From Neovahlkampfia damariscottae (Eukaryota; Heterolobosea; Selenaionea; Neovahlkampfiida; Neovahlkampfiidae): a stretch of 64,000 bases of DNA. Shown in pieces: positions 36,796-47,926 of the stretch. Position 1 is the stretch's first letter, and every line of letters begins with the position of its first letter. The notes beneath the pieces are model-generated. The model made no database searches, was not told the origin of the DNA, and was given only the letters and a program-made list of their open reading frames with translations. Location: positions 313,461 to 377,460 of the forward strand of contig JABLTG010000001.1 in the NCBI GenBank assembly GCA_016618085.1, written 5' to 3'. The position numbers and the translations under genes were made by a program.

Positions 36796-37517
36796 TCAAT
36801 CTAACATAAAAATTCTATTTGAAATATCATTTACTATCCAATCAATTCCTTCTTTTAATCCATCACCTGTTTATTTACTTTTAATGATTTTATATTTACC
36901 TGTTATTGCACTACATTTCGAAGTTTTAACATTTCTATTTTCTAAATTTAAATTTTCATTCAAATACTAAATTATTTTAATTGGTGTAATAACTTACATT
37001 AGATATTTCTTCAATTGATAATTTATTTTTTAAATCTTGTTTATTTGCAAGTATTAATAAACTACATCCAGCTAATTTTTCTTCAAATAATAGTTTTGAT
37101 AATTCTTCTTTACAATCTTTTATTCTTTCTGAATCTGAAGAATCAACTACAAATATTAAACCATCAGTTTCTTCAAAATAATCTTAAAATAATGACTTTA
37201 TGAATTAATCTTACTTCTCCTTTTAAAATTAGTTACACTCTTCATTCTTCTTACCAGTATGTTCTTAACGTTGTTTGACCACCTTTTAAGAATGAATTAT
37301 TTTAATGTGTAATACCTATATCCCAAAAATTTAATTTATAGTTTTTGTATTCCAATGTTTTGATATTGAAACCTAAAGTAGGAGAAATTTTATTGACATC
37401 TTCATTATTGAATTTTTTGACAAGAGTTGTTTTTCCAGAGTTATCCAAACCCAATACTAATATTCTCATCTCTTTTTCTTTTCTTTTTGTTTTTTTTATT
37501 ATCGAAAGAAGACCCAT
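36796..37517 (-). CDS. ARL2: ARL2 small GTPase
   Basis: Six exons including one of 5 nt (introns 37283-37315, 37220-37254, 37183-37214, 36967-36997 and 36867-36899), 185 residues against 184 in animal ARL2. It starts [20 protein letters not shown] and has GLDNSGKTT (P-loop), [13 protein letters not shown] (switch I), [20 protein letters not shown] (switch II and interswitch), ANKQDL and the final SCSAITG-type KCSAITGDG. ARL2 with cofactor D and E assembles tubulin dimers. Gly2 is kept. Micro-exon GAGAA (37215-37219) supplies part of WRN. Confidence 0.95.
37215..37219 (-). other. 5-nt micro-exon of ARL2
   Basis: Minus-strand GAGAA lies between AAAAG and GTAAG. It completes Trp (TG+G), gives Arg (AGA) and starts Asn (A+AT), restoring the invariant YWRNYFE. 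Joining the flanking exons directly gives a stop codon (TG+A). Confidence 0.85.
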
Positions 37518-37575
37518 GGGAAACTGCACGTAAGATTGAAAAGTGAAAAGAGATGATTGGATAAATTTTATTCCT

Positions 37576-40133
37576 TTAAAAAAACTTTGAAAAATGAACT
37601 GATAAAACTTCTACATGATTTCTCAAAGAATTCTTTATATTCTTTGAATAATTTTCAATTTTAATATTTTGATTAAATTTTCTTTTAAAGATTTCATTTG
37701 ATCCAATCTTCAATACTTCATATTCTGACAATTTTGGTGGATTTTGAATGATAAAATTGAATAAATCAATTAAAATCAAAATAATTTCATTTGAATTTAA
37801 TTCAAAAATAATTTCATTAAAATTCGTCAAAGGATAAATCAAAAATTGTGATTTGTTCAATATTTTCAAAAATTGAATTGTATTTTCCATTAATATTTCT
37901 TGATTCATTGAATGATATGAATTCCAGTCTCCAATTAAATTTGATAAAGCACTTAAAATTATTGGATAAAATTTTAATATTTCAAAAGGTGATTCTGAAA
38001 TAAATAAAAAAAATGAATAAAAAATTGGATATTGAGAGAATAATTTATCAATATATAAATCATATTTTGATGTTGGTTTTTTTGGTAATTTATACCTAAA
38101 TTATTTTCCAGTCAAAAATGGAATGTACTTACTTTTCAATGGACGGAATGACTAAAAATGATTCAAGTCTTTTATAAAGTTCATTTGAAAATATTTTCAA
38201 ATTAAATTGAAAATCACTTGAAAATAAGTGACTCAATAAATCAAGTATTTCAATTTCAAAATTATCTTCTTTTAATTTTTTCTTTTTTAAAATCGAAATT
38301 TTTTTTTCTTTCATTTGATTCAAAATTAAACTATCTGAATCTCTTTTTTCAATATTTATAATTTTGTCATTTAAAAAGAAATTTAGTAAATCATTCAAAG
38401 ATTCAAATTCAATGAATGGTTGTTTTGTATTTTCAAATAAAATGATTGATGGATCTTTGTTTGATATTTTATTATGCTTTGATAAAATAAATTCAAATAA
38501 AAAATTAAATATTTCCTTTGGATGTATTTTAATTAAAAATGATACTATAGGTTTAGAATTAACAAATTAAAAAAATGAATCTTACATATTTTTTTAATTT
38601 TTGATTTATTATTTTTATCTGAAATAAAAAAAAATAATGTAATTAATGCATGAGTAAATGAGTTAGTTATTGAATATTCAATTCCAATAATATTTTTAAA
38701 TATTTTTAAATAAATATCAAATATCTTTTCATTTTCTTGTAAAATTGAAAATAGTAATTTCCAATGATTTATTAATTCAAACTTTAATTCATGATTATTA
38801 AAATCAATCCATTGTATTAAATTATTAATTAAAGTATTATTATTTAAATTTAAAAATAGATTTTCAAAAAAACTAAATCATTTAAATAATTTACTCTTCC
38901 TTACTTTTTTGAGAATTGATTAAAATGAATTGAATAAATATTAAATAGATGTTGGATATATTCAATTTCAAATTCAAAATTCTTTAATAAATGAATTAAT
39001 ATTTCAATGGAAACGAATTCATTTTTTTTAATTCCAATAATTTCAATTAATTTTTTAAAGATCATTTTATTCTCTTCATTATTATTCAAATAACTGAATA
39101 GAGTATTTAAATTTATGGAATAAATAAAATTTAAATTTTTGAATAAGTATTTCAATTGATCCATTTCCTTTATATTATTTTTTAAAAGAAAATTTAAAAA
39201 TTCAATTGAGTCATTGTAATTTGGATCATATAAGTTATACTCTTCATCATTTAAAAAATTAAAATAAAAATTAAATTTTCTTAAAATGGCAATCAACATT
39301 TTTTCGTTTTTTTTGAATAATAAATTTAAAAAACCGAAACAATTTGATATTAAAATTAATAATTCAAAATCACTTAAATTACTTAAATCAATTAGATAAT
39401 TAAATTTTTTTAATATCCATTCTAAACAAGTAAATTCTTTTGATAAATCGATCAACTTTATGAATTTTTTGAATTGTTGAAAGTCTTTTAAAACTAAATC
39501 TAAATCAATTAATTTTTCTGTTTCTTTTATTCTTTCTTTTAAATTTTTTAAAATTATATCAACACTCTCTTTTGGATTTTCATAAGTAAAATAACAAAAA
39601 ATGAATTCATTTTTCAAACTTGTTTTTCTTTAAAAAAAATAATTAAATTACTCATTTAAATCTATTTCTTTATCATAAATGGTAAAGTATAAAGATGAAT
39701 AAAAATTAAATATTTTTGAATTCTCTACTTGTTCAATCTTATTTTCAAAATTTAAAACATTTTCTATTTTTCTTTTTTTCATTTTTTGAAGTTCAAAATC
39801 ATTCAAATTCTTTAAAATATTCTTATATCTTTAATTATTATTGTTTTTTACTTTTTTTAAAATTTCAGTGAACTGTTTATTATTTCTCAGTTTTAAGAAT
39901 ATTTTTGATATTAAATCAAATAGTAGTTGTTCATTTTTTGAATAATTCTTCATTCTGTGATGTAAATCAATTAAAGTTGAAAATAATTTATTTAACTTTT
40001 CATCCACAATAGTATCTTGTTGTTCTTTTGTAAATAATTCTATCATTGATTTCTCAATTGAATTCAAAAGTTCTGAGTTTAAGTCATAAGACACATTCTT
40101 TAAAGAATAGAATAATTCATCATCAGAATACAT
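37576..40133 (-). CDS. Large helical-repeat protein of unknown family
   Basis: Six exons (introns 39822-39851, 39619-39651, 38873-38904, 38545-38585 and 38096-38132), 794 residues in one frame. The whole chain is predicted helices rich in L, I, F, N and K in HEAT/ARM-like pairs, with no membrane segment and one Lys-rich loop (KKKKLKEDN). C-terminal words such as [20 protein letters not shown] and [14 protein letters not shown] are the best bait for a profile search. I cannot name it; large scaffold subunits of nuclear complexes look like this. Intron junctions keep one frame across five joins, which supports a single gene. Confidence 0.7.
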
Positions 40134-40181
40134 GTATGAAGTCAAACAAAAAATGAAGAAATTCTATTGGATAATGATACT

Positions 40182-41108
40182 TTACTCTTTTATTTCATTT
40201 TTTCCAAATGCCACCATATTAAATAAATAAGGTTGATTTGAAATAGACATGTATAACTTTAATATTTCAGCAACATCAAATACAAATTTTTCTTTTGATG
40301 TTTTCATTCTTTTTATAGGTTTTGATCTTCTTGAATCCATTTCATATAAAATATCATTTTTTATTATAAAAGAAATGAAATGATAAAATACTGTTGGTTC
40401 ATCATTTTCAGTTTTTATGATTAAATAATTCACTCTTTTAGTTGAATTTTTTTTTATTTTAGCATTTGGGTTGGAGGCCAATAAATGACATTTTGATAAT
40501 TCTTTTGAATATTCTAATTCTTTTGATATCTCTTTTCTTTTTAAATTTTTCGTTTTTTTTAAAAATTCATCTAAAGGGGATGACACTTTTAATTTCAATT
40601 CATTTAAGTTGTTTGATAAAATATGAATTAAAGATATACCAGCACATGAATTACCAATAGTTTGTTCAATAAAATACAAATCATCTTGAATCATTTCCTT
40701 TTCTTCTTCTTCTTTTGGATTTAAGAATTCATTTTCTTTATTCTCTTTAAAATCAATCTAGTGAAATAGTTAACAATATTATTTTTTTTTCACATTTTTA
40801 CAAACAGGCATACAACAAACGACACCAAATACTTCTTTTGGTAACATTTTTAAACAATCTTCATCAAGACCAAATACATCAAAAAACTCACATTCTTTTG
40901 TATCATAACCAAGTAAATTTAAATAGTTGTTTAAAGTTTTTGGTGTGTTTTCAATTTTTTCCCAATCTTTTGGTTGATCTGTTTTGAACTCAATTGACAC
41001 TTTTTCACCTTTTTTTACTTTGTGATGAATATATTGACATTTCTTTCCTTTTTTACAACCTCTTTTTGTATTAAAATCTTTACAGAGTTCGTGTATGTTT
41101 CCAGACAT
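40182..41108 (-). CDS. CCCH zinc finger fused to ubiquitin C-terminal hydrolase (UCH)
   Basis: Two exons (intron 40758-40793), 296 residues. The N-terminus has one CCCH finger, ELCKDFNTKRGCKKGKKCQY plus the His (C-x8-C-x5-C-x3-H). The UCH domain begins at about residue 48 (DWEKIENTPKTLNNYLNLLG, FFDVFGLDEDCLKMLP) and carries Gln and Cys in EQTIGNSCAGISLIH, His in FYHFISFI and Asp in YEMDSRRSKPI, the full catalytic set. It should release ubiquitin from small adducts; the finger may bind RNA. The intron joins VCCMPVCKN to the UCH loop in frame, so these are one gene. CCAAT boxes just upstream. Confidence 0.88.
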
Positions 41109-41191
41109 TTTTCAGTTTTGAGTTGTAAATTTTTTTATCCAATAAAAATAAAAAACCAATAGAAACAATTAGTGCTTTTGTTGACAAATTT

Positions 41192-42892
41192 TTATTTACA
41201 TGAATTTAAAATACCTTCTAAATGATCAATTGAATGTCTTATGAAAATAGTTTTACTTTCATTTTTACAATCACACAAATTATCTGAATGTGAAAGACAA
41301 ACGAATTCTGATTTGCATTTACATCCAACATAAGAAAAGAAACAATCTTGATGACAATGTGAACATAATCTATTTTCTTTTTGTGGTTTTGTTTTTCTTG
41401 TTGAAAAAGATTCTCTTTTTTTCAATTCAACTTTTTCTTGATTTTTTATTCCCTTCTCTTCAATTAATTTTTTGAGGGATAATTTTTCTTTTTTGATCAA
41501 TGATTTGAAATTAACTTTAATCATTTGTGCAACTTCAGAATCTAAATTTTTATAATCCAATAATGCATTATAATTCAATTGTTCATGTGAAAATGCAGAA
41601 GGTCGATGAATATTAAAATAATCTTCTGTTGCATTTCTTCCATAGGGTAACCAATTTGGTAATACTAAATTGACAGATTCCGCACAATTGAATCCTAAAA
41701 TATTAATATTTCTTTTCACTTTACCCTGATTAAAACCAGCATGATAAGATTGTGGACATGTAAATATATATTCACCTTCATTATGAGTCAATGTATAAAT
41801 TGGTATGTTATTTTCATGACAAATAGATGGTGAAAACATTGTAACTAATGAATGAAGTAAATTTGGTTGATATTCAAACAAATGTGGTAATTTTTGTTTC
41901 ATCAAAGTTTCAAATTTAACAGCAGCACTTGCAGGAATTGCATACCAAGTTTTAGGTGCACCAAAATGAATATAATTTGTTGAAAATAAATAATTATCTT
42001 CTGTATGCCAACAAAATGATGAAAATAACATTCCAACATACATCATTGGTGAAGTAATTCCTTTTTGAATTTAATTTAAAATTCTTTTTTTACCTGGTAT
42101 TTTTTGATACAAATACTTTAATAAAGAATCATCAACTATTGGAAGATTATTTAAATTCCAGCCACTATTCCAATTTTTTGAAAATCCAGAATGATGAGAG
42201 AGAATATCTAAATCTGATCCATAAAATACTCTAGTTTCTTTTGTTCCTTTTGTAACAATATCCCAATATTCCATTTCAACATCTTTTAAACTGGGTTCTT
42301 CTTTCTTTTTCAAATAATTCACACCATTTATTCTTCTTAACCCACCTTTTCTTGCTAAACGTCTTCTAATTGGATTAGGTAAATTTTCTTTTGAAGTTTT
42401 TGATTTTCTTTTCATTTCAAATTTATAATTTTCTTCAAATTCATTTGCTATTTTGGAAAAAGTGTACAAACTAAACTCTGACTCATTCATTTCATATCCA
42501 AAAGAAACTTCATCAGATTTGGTCCATGCACATTTTCCACCAGTTTCTAATTTTCGTTTTTTTCTTCCACTGCTTTCCACTGAGCTTGATCTACTCGGTG
42601 AAATTTCTTTTGTTGGATCAAAATTGTTTCTCTCTTGAAGTTGGTGAATATTTTGTATTTTAGTTTGGAATTTGAAATCTCGCTTATTTAAATTTGATTT
42701 TATCACCACTTCTTCAGGCGGAACCACCTTAAATAATCCATATTTTTCTGCTTTTGGATATAAAGATTCAAGATACTTCAAAGGATCTTCAAATTCTTCA
42801 ACAGTCGGATAAAATGTTGGCGCTTCAGGAAGATCAATTCCAAAATTTGTTATTTTCATAGATTTTTCCAATTCTGATCGATTTCTTTTCAT
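41192..42892 (-). CDS. JmjN-JmjC histone lysine demethylase, KDM5/JMJ14 type
   Basis: Two exons (intron 42061-42093), 555 residues. JmjN: LPEAPTFYPTVEEFEDPLKY LESL region; JmjC: MMYVGMLFSSFCWHTEDNYL with iron ligands H and E, HFGAPKTWYAIP, LTHNEGEYIFTCPQSYHAGF with the distal His, and FNCAESVNLVLPNWLP. A C5HC2-type zinc finger follows (LCSHCHQDCFFSYVGCKC...CDCK). All Fe(II) ligands are present, so it should demethylate histone lysines, H3K4 being typical of this layout. ARID and PHD domains of animal KDM5 are absent, as in plant JMJ14. ATG follows two reverse CCAAT words. Confidence 0.92.
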
Positions 42893-43188
42893 GTTGTGCG
42901 AAACTTTGCACTTTAGCTTCAAGTTTTGTTTGATTGGTTTACGTAACTCAATCTGATTGGCTGTCGTAAATGTTGAGATTTGGTGAACAAAAATATTTTC
43001 ATCATTTTGAAGACTAAAACCTAGAAGTGTCCTCTACGATGCTATTGAAAATTTAATGTAACGAGTGCATTAGTTCCGACTTGGGTTTACTCGAATTGAG
43101 GCACAAGTTGCCATCACCAGGTTGTCAATTCAAATTTTGATAATTAATCAAATACAATTCAATCTTGAAATAGCAAAATAATCAGTTT
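42893..43188. other. Non-coding gap with a GC-richer core
   Basis: No ORF on either strand. The first 70 bases hold two reverse CCAAT words (GATTGG) for the JmjC gene. Bases 43021-43130 reach about 41% G+C by hand count, far above the surroundings, and contain complementary segments (see findings). Confidence 0.45.
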
Positions 43189-43478
43189 TTATTCATCCAC
43201 TTGATCCTCAAATATATCTAATGATTCAACGCTGGAATCTGGATCTTTTTCCACGATAAATGATTCATTTTCAAAAAAACGTGATTCTTCAAATACAAAA
43301 CCTTTGGACGTATCAGGATATTTTTGTTCTTCTTTTGATTTTTCGATTTTTTTTTTGTTCGTCTTTTTTTTTGCTTTTGGGGAATAAACTTGAACCTAAA
43401 GGGTGAATTTCAACAAATGTTGGGTACTTTTTTGATTTGACAAGTTTTAAGCAACTCTAACTTTCTAGTTTCTTTCAT
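43189..43478 (-). CDS. Small charged protein, 85 residues
   Basis: Two exons (intron 43396-43427). The first part is MKETRKLELLKTCQIKK, then after the intron VQVYSPKAKKKTNKKKIEKS, KGFVFEESRFFENESFI and an acidic end (SSVESLDIFEDQVDE). Basic first half and acidic second half, no known domain. The ATG is preceded at once by TTTTTGGCGG (E2F-like) and a CCAAT box at 43489-43493, as for real genes here. Probably nuclear. Existence is likely from promoter, splice sites and frame; function unknown. Confidence 0.6.
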
Positions 43479-43493
43479 TTTTGGCGGCCCAAT
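43478..43493. promoter_or_regulatory. E2F-like element next to CCAAT box
   Basis: TTTTTGGCGGCCCAAT: an E2F-type core (TTTGGCGG) followed by CCAAT, directly upstream of the small minus-strand gene. Confidence 0.4.
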
Positions 43494-43510
43494 TTAATTT
43501 TGATTGAGTT

Positions 43511-45689
43511 TTATTGGCCAATTTTTTCTCCACTTTGACAAGAATTTATTGATTCAAAAGAAGTTTCATAACCAACTTTCTTCAGCATTTGATATCTTTC
43601 TTTCACTTCATTTAATGATCGGTTCAATTCTTTCGATTCAATAACACTTTTCCAATCTTCAGTCTTATTTTTTCCTTTTGACCACATTCGAAGAATAAGT
43701 CTGTCTTCGCTCTCGGTCCAAGGAATACATTGAGAATCTTCAATTTCTTCATCTGATGATGAATCGATATCTTCAGTTTCAAATTCAATTTGCGAAGATG
43801 ATAGAGGAGGTTCCAAAGATTTTTGCAAAGAATCCAATAATGAGTATTTTTCAACATTTTCTACATCAAATGGATGTAATACTTCATGATTTGAATCATC
43901 TTCATCAGAATCAATATCTTCATAATCAAATGATATTTCTCCATTTTTTGAATTTCCAATTTGACTCCAATCTATTGATTGATTTGAAAAATCTGGTAAA
44001 GAAATATCTGGTACATCCAAAATTGATAAATTCTGTTTTGTTTGAATTGTTTGTTGAATCGGTTTTATCTGTTGAATTACAGGATTTCTTGATAATGCGA
44101 GTTTGAAATTTTGTGGTCGAGATTGCATTGTATTTGGAAAAGTTGTTAGATTTTGATTCAATTCCTTTGATTCTTTGAAAAAATTCTGGGGTATAGGTGG
44201 TATAATTACCACATTATTTGATTCTTTTTGAATATTATTGTCATTCAATTCCAACCATGCTTTTTTTAAAAATGAAGGAGGTCTTTCTGGTAATAGATTT
44301 GTGCTAATCAATTCAAATTCATTTCCATAAAGTGCTATACCTCTTCTTAATAAAACTTCTTCATTTTCTGATAAACTCTTTTTCATAAACTTTTTTGTTG
44401 ACATCCAAAGTTTAATTGGATTATTGGATGAACCTCTTTGACACATATTCTTGTATCGATTGATCAATTGTTTTTCTGATTTTGTTGGTAAAACATTAAT
44501 TTTAATGGATGCCCAACGAGTTGTACCATATTTTTCGAGACCCAATGCAAGTAAAGAATCTTCTGCATTTGTAAATGTAACATTTTTCTTTTTTTCAGTA
44601 TCAATTTTCAACAATTCTTTGTCAAAATATTTTTTATCAAGAAAAGGTTTGAAAACAATTTCAAAATATTTTTCTGAATTAACAACTTGTTTATCTAATT
44701 GTTTCATTGTTTCCATAAAATTATCTACTAATTCAAAACCTTGAAAATCAAAAACAGAATGAACATTTAACATTAAATTAACATTTAAAGGGAATTTCTT
44801 TTGACTTCTTGTCATTCTTTTTGATTCTTCATCAAAAGAAGCACGAAATGATTTCCAAAATAATGCATGTTTTCTTCTTTCTTGTATTTCAATAATGAGT
44901 TTCCTTTGTTCATCCAATTCATATTTTGATTTTGAATTTAATAAGTAATCTTTCTTTAAAACTGAATAAACTTGTAGCAGCAATTGTAAATGAATTTTAA
45001 TTTGTTTTTCAATTGTTTTATGTATATCTTCTGTTAATGGAATGACATTTGTTTCTTTGTCATCCATTGCAGGAACTAATGGTTTTATAGGTTGAAAACT
45101 TTTTATAACTTTTGGTTTGAATTTTTTTCCTCTTCTTGTGCTTGGAATTGGAAATTTATATTTTGGAACAAAAAGTGATGTTAATTCTTGTGAACTTACT
45201 TTTACACCATGATCTTTTCTATATTCTTCAATTTCTTGAACTGGTTCAGGTACTCTTTCATCTTCTGAAAAAGTATAATCAGAGTCATCATCCTCTTCAT
45301 CAAAATCAAGTTCAAGTGTTGGATCAAATGATTGTAAGAACTTTTTATAAACTGAATCATTGGAATCAAAATCTTCTTTTCCTTTTGTAAGTTCTGTTTT
45401 TTGTGTTATTGTTGGACTAGTTTGTTGTGAAAGCGATTCTGTTTCTGCTATTAAATTTGATATTTCTTGTGGTAATATTTGATCAAACTCGGAGTTTAAA
45501 AATAAATTTTCATCATCCTCTATCTGATTAATTGGTTCAAAATCTTCATCTTCTTCATCCTCTGAATCAATATCTTCTGATAGAAGCATGGACAAGGATT
45601 TGGTTCTTTTTGGTCAATAATTTGTTTTTTATTTACTTTTCAATCTTATTTAGTTCTTCAATCAGAGCAGATGGAGACCCTTTCCTCAT
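43511..45689 (-). CDS. GON4L-like SANT/Myb chromatin protein
   Basis: Two exons (intron 45606-45636), 715 residues. The first exon MRKGSPSALIEELNKIEK is chosen because it follows a reverse CCAAT (45720-45724) and splices in frame to TKSLSMLLSEDIDSEDEEDE. Acidic N-terminus; middle domain with FTNAEDSLLALGLEKYGTTR, ASIKINVLPTKSEKQL and NRYKNMCQRGSSNNPIKLW, which matches the GON4L SANT-like block; a second SANT/Myb unit at the C-terminus (IPWTESEDRLILRMWSKGKN). GON4L proteins are transcription corepressors acting with YY1 and HDAC. A strong E2F-like site (GGCGGGAAAAA, 45834-45844) lies about 145 bases upstream. Confidence 0.82.
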
Positions 45690-45833
45690 GTTTTTTGGTT
45701 CGAAACAAAACAAATTCTTATTGGATAAAGTTAGTGATGTAGAATCAAATAAAAAAAATTGGACCTTCTGGGCATCTCTGAGAAAAATCTATTTTTAAGG
45801 TTCATAAAAAGTGAAAAGTGCAAAAGAATTGTA

Positions 45834-45853
45834 GGCGGGAAAAATTGTCCAAT
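45834..45853. promoter_or_regulatory. E2F-like site with CCAAT box upstream of GON4L-like gene
   Basis: GGCGGGAAAAA (reverse: TTTTTCCCGCC, a perfect E2F site) followed 4 bases later by CCAAT at 45849-45853. Confidence 0.45.
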
Positions 45854-45941
45854 AAAAAGGAAATAAAGAAAAATCTGAAGATTGTCAATAGGAGAGCATC
45901 AAAACTGCAGTATTGTGAATTATGTCTTTTTCAATCAAAAT

Positions 45942-47309
45942 TTAATCATATCTTTTGTGATAACTTTCGCAAAGTCGGCAAATCCAACTATTTTTACCTT
46001 TTAAAATAAAATCTGTGTTGGTGTATCTAAGAAATTTTTTGGAGATTCCTTTTGATCTCCAATGTCGAAGTTGTGCCATTTTCTTTTTATCTTTAACCAG
46101 TTTTTTAAGATACTTTGCTAATTCTGATGGTGAGTATTCATTTGCATTGATAACAATTTTATCGTTTACCGGAGAAAGATCATGGATTTTTGGTGAACCC
46201 AAAACAATTTGAATAGTATCAGTCATCAGAGTTCCAAAATATTTTTCAGTAGCATAATCAGTTTCAACAAAATTTTCAAAAGAAAGAGTGAAATAATATT
46301 TTGCTTGTTGTTTCAATTTAAATCCTCTTCCTTGTTGACTTATTTTGATATTATTAAAACATTGACCATAATGATGAATATCAATATATTTTGATAATGC
46401 CTTGACATAATTATAACGAACACCAGTTTCAGGTCCATATCTTCCTTTACAATTGGAAATGAAACTAGAAACTAAAATTGTATCATTCTTCTTATCAAAT
46501 ATTGGTGGTCTAGATAATAACTCTTCCATTGATTCGATAGTATGATCATATGTTCCCATAACATCATAAACGTAACTTATGATAACATCCGAAAATAAAC
46601 TGGTTGATACAATAAAATCAGGTTTTTCCAATTTTTCGTAACTCAAACCAACATATCTTTCAACTGATTCTAATGTTAACATTGCAAATTTTTTAGATGT
46701 ATTTTTTACGAGATCATCAACATCGTTCTCAACTCCAAGAACTATTTGAGAATCTTTATAGTATTCTTTATCTTGTGTAAATTTACAAGAAACTGGACAA
46801 TCTTTAGTCCAGTCATCTGAAAATAATTTCAAGTGACCCCATCTCATGTTTAACAAATGGTGAGCATTGAAAATTATTATTGGATTTTTTGAAGTTCTCT
46901 TTATTTTTGGTTTCCTATTTTTCAATGATTTTTGAATATTTATCCATCTTTTACGAAGCAAATTTTGACGAATTAAATCTTCTTCTGATGATTTTCTCAA
47001 TAACTTTAGTGCCTTTATTTCGACTTCGTCTTGAGTAGTTTTTTCTCCTTTAATCTCAATATCTGAGGATTTTATTCTTTTAAATGAAAATTTTGTATCT
47101 TCATGAACAAATAAATTCTTCTTTTCCTCAGTCTCAGTTTCGGTTTTTTTTTGGACTGGATTCTTTATTTTTGTTTGATCTTTTGTGTTTTGTTTTGGGT
47201 TAACTTCAACATCTTTTGTTCTTGATAAATGTGTCAGTGTCATGGACACAGTATATACAAACAGTAATACCAAAATCAAGTAGAAAATGCGTTTCAGGTT
47301 GATGTTCAT
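45942..47309 (-). CDS. Golgi alpha-(1,3)-fucosyltransferase, GT10 family
   Basis: Single exon, 455 residues. Type II topology: short basic cytoplasmic tail (MNINLKR), a membrane segment at 8-27, a charged stem of about 120 residues and the catalytic domain. The GT10 donor-site motif is clear: YYFTLSFENFVETDYATEKY then FGTLMTDTIQIVLGSP. An acceptor-side stretch NSF..C.gRyg appears as SSFISNCKGRYG. It should transfer fucose from GDP-fucose to N- or O-glycans in the Golgi. Divergent from thioredoxin; CCAAT at 47322-47326. Confidence 0.9.
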   Translation of the reverse strand: MNINLKRIFYLILVLLFVYTVSMTLTHLSRTKDVEVNPKQNTKDQTKIKNPVQKKTETETEEKKNLFVHEDTKFSFKRIKSSDIEIKGEKTTQDEVEIKALKLLRKSSEEDLIRQNLLRKRWINIQKSLKNRKPKIKRTSKNPIIIFNAHHLLNMRWGHLKLFSDDWTKDCPVSCKFTQDKEYYKDSQIVLGVENDVDDLVKNTSKKFAMLTLESVERYVGLSYEKLEKPDFIVSTSLFSDVIISYVYDVMGTYDHTIESMEELLSRPPIFDKKNDTILVSSFISNCKGRYGPETGVRYNYVKALSKYIDIHHYGQCFNNIKISQQGRGFKLKQQAKYYFTLSFENFVETDYATEKYFGTLMTDTIQIVLGSPKIHDLSPVNDKIVINANEYSPSELAKYLKKLVKDKKKMAQLRHWRSKGISKKFLRYTNTDFILKGKNSWICRLCESYHKRYD

Positions 47310-47447
47310 TGATCAATTCGTCCAATCAAATACTTCTTTTTCAAAACGTTATTTTCAAATTGAATCAAATAAATTCAAAATTCTAAACTGATCAGTTAAT
47401 TGATTGCAAGTATATCACAACGACAAAAAAACTAATTTGATCCAATC
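47310..47447. promoter_or_regulatory. Divergent promoter, fucosyltransferase / thioredoxin
   Basis: 138 bases with one CCAAT box per gene: 47322-47326 (13 bases from the fucosyltransferase ATG) and 47442-47446 (one base from the thioredoxin ATG). Confidence 0.5.
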
Positions 47448-47925
47448 ATGTATCGCCAACTTTTCAAAACAAATTTACGCTCAACACAAAGTCAAATTCA
47501 AAAATTTTCAAAAACACAATTCCTCAATTCAAAGATTGTAACTATAACTCCTGAAAATTTTGACAAAGAAATTGTTGAATCCAAAACTCCAGTTTTAGTT
47601 GACTGTTATGCAGGTAAACTATTTTTATATGTTTAAAACTCAGATTGGTGTGGACCTTGTAAAAGTAATTAATATAATTTCATTTCTAAATCCTAAAGTG
47701 TTGACACCAGTTCTTCAAAATATTGCTTCAAAAAATTCAAATATAAAAATTACAAAAATTGACGTTGATCAACACAATGACTTGATTGAAGATAAATTTC
47801 CAAATCAATCAGTACAAAGTATTCCATATGTTATTGGTGTAGTAAATGGAAAAGCTGTCAATCATTTTGTTGGTTTATTGTCTGAAGAAAAAATTAATGA
47901 ATTCATTAAAACATTAAAAGAATAA
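47448..47925 (+). CDS. Mitochondrial thioredoxin
   Basis: Three exons (introns 47614-47643 and 47665-47698), 137 residues. A basic presequence (MYRQLFKTNLRSTQSQIQKF) precedes the thioredoxin fold: VLVDCYADWCGPCKMLTPVL with the active CGPC, then ITKIDVDQHNDLIEDKFPNQ, SVQSIPYVIGVVNGK with the cis-Pro, and LSEEKINEFIKTL. It reduces protein disulfides in the matrix. The middle exon is just 21 nt (47644-47664) and codes the active site itself. The stop lies one base from the stop of the convergent RhoGAP gene. Confidence 0.93.
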
Positions 47926-47926
47926 A

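Noticed and set aside
43027-43104. Possible tRNA (78 nt closed by a 7-bp stem)
   Set aside because: No TTC-type T-loop, no D-arm and no anticodon stem in either orientation.
43511-45589. GON4L-like gene starting at the ATG at 45589
   Set aside because: An upstream exon with its own ATG (45689), a CCAAT box 31 bases ahead and a clean 31-nt intron fits the pattern of other genes better.
45532-45798. Plus-strand frame of 88 codons upstream of the GON4L-like gene, including a 36-codon ATG frame ending in FWASLRKIYF
   Set aside because: It overlaps the first exon and promoter of the minus-strand GON4L-like gene, has no CCAAT box at the right place and resembles no protein. Read as a shadow of the real exon.
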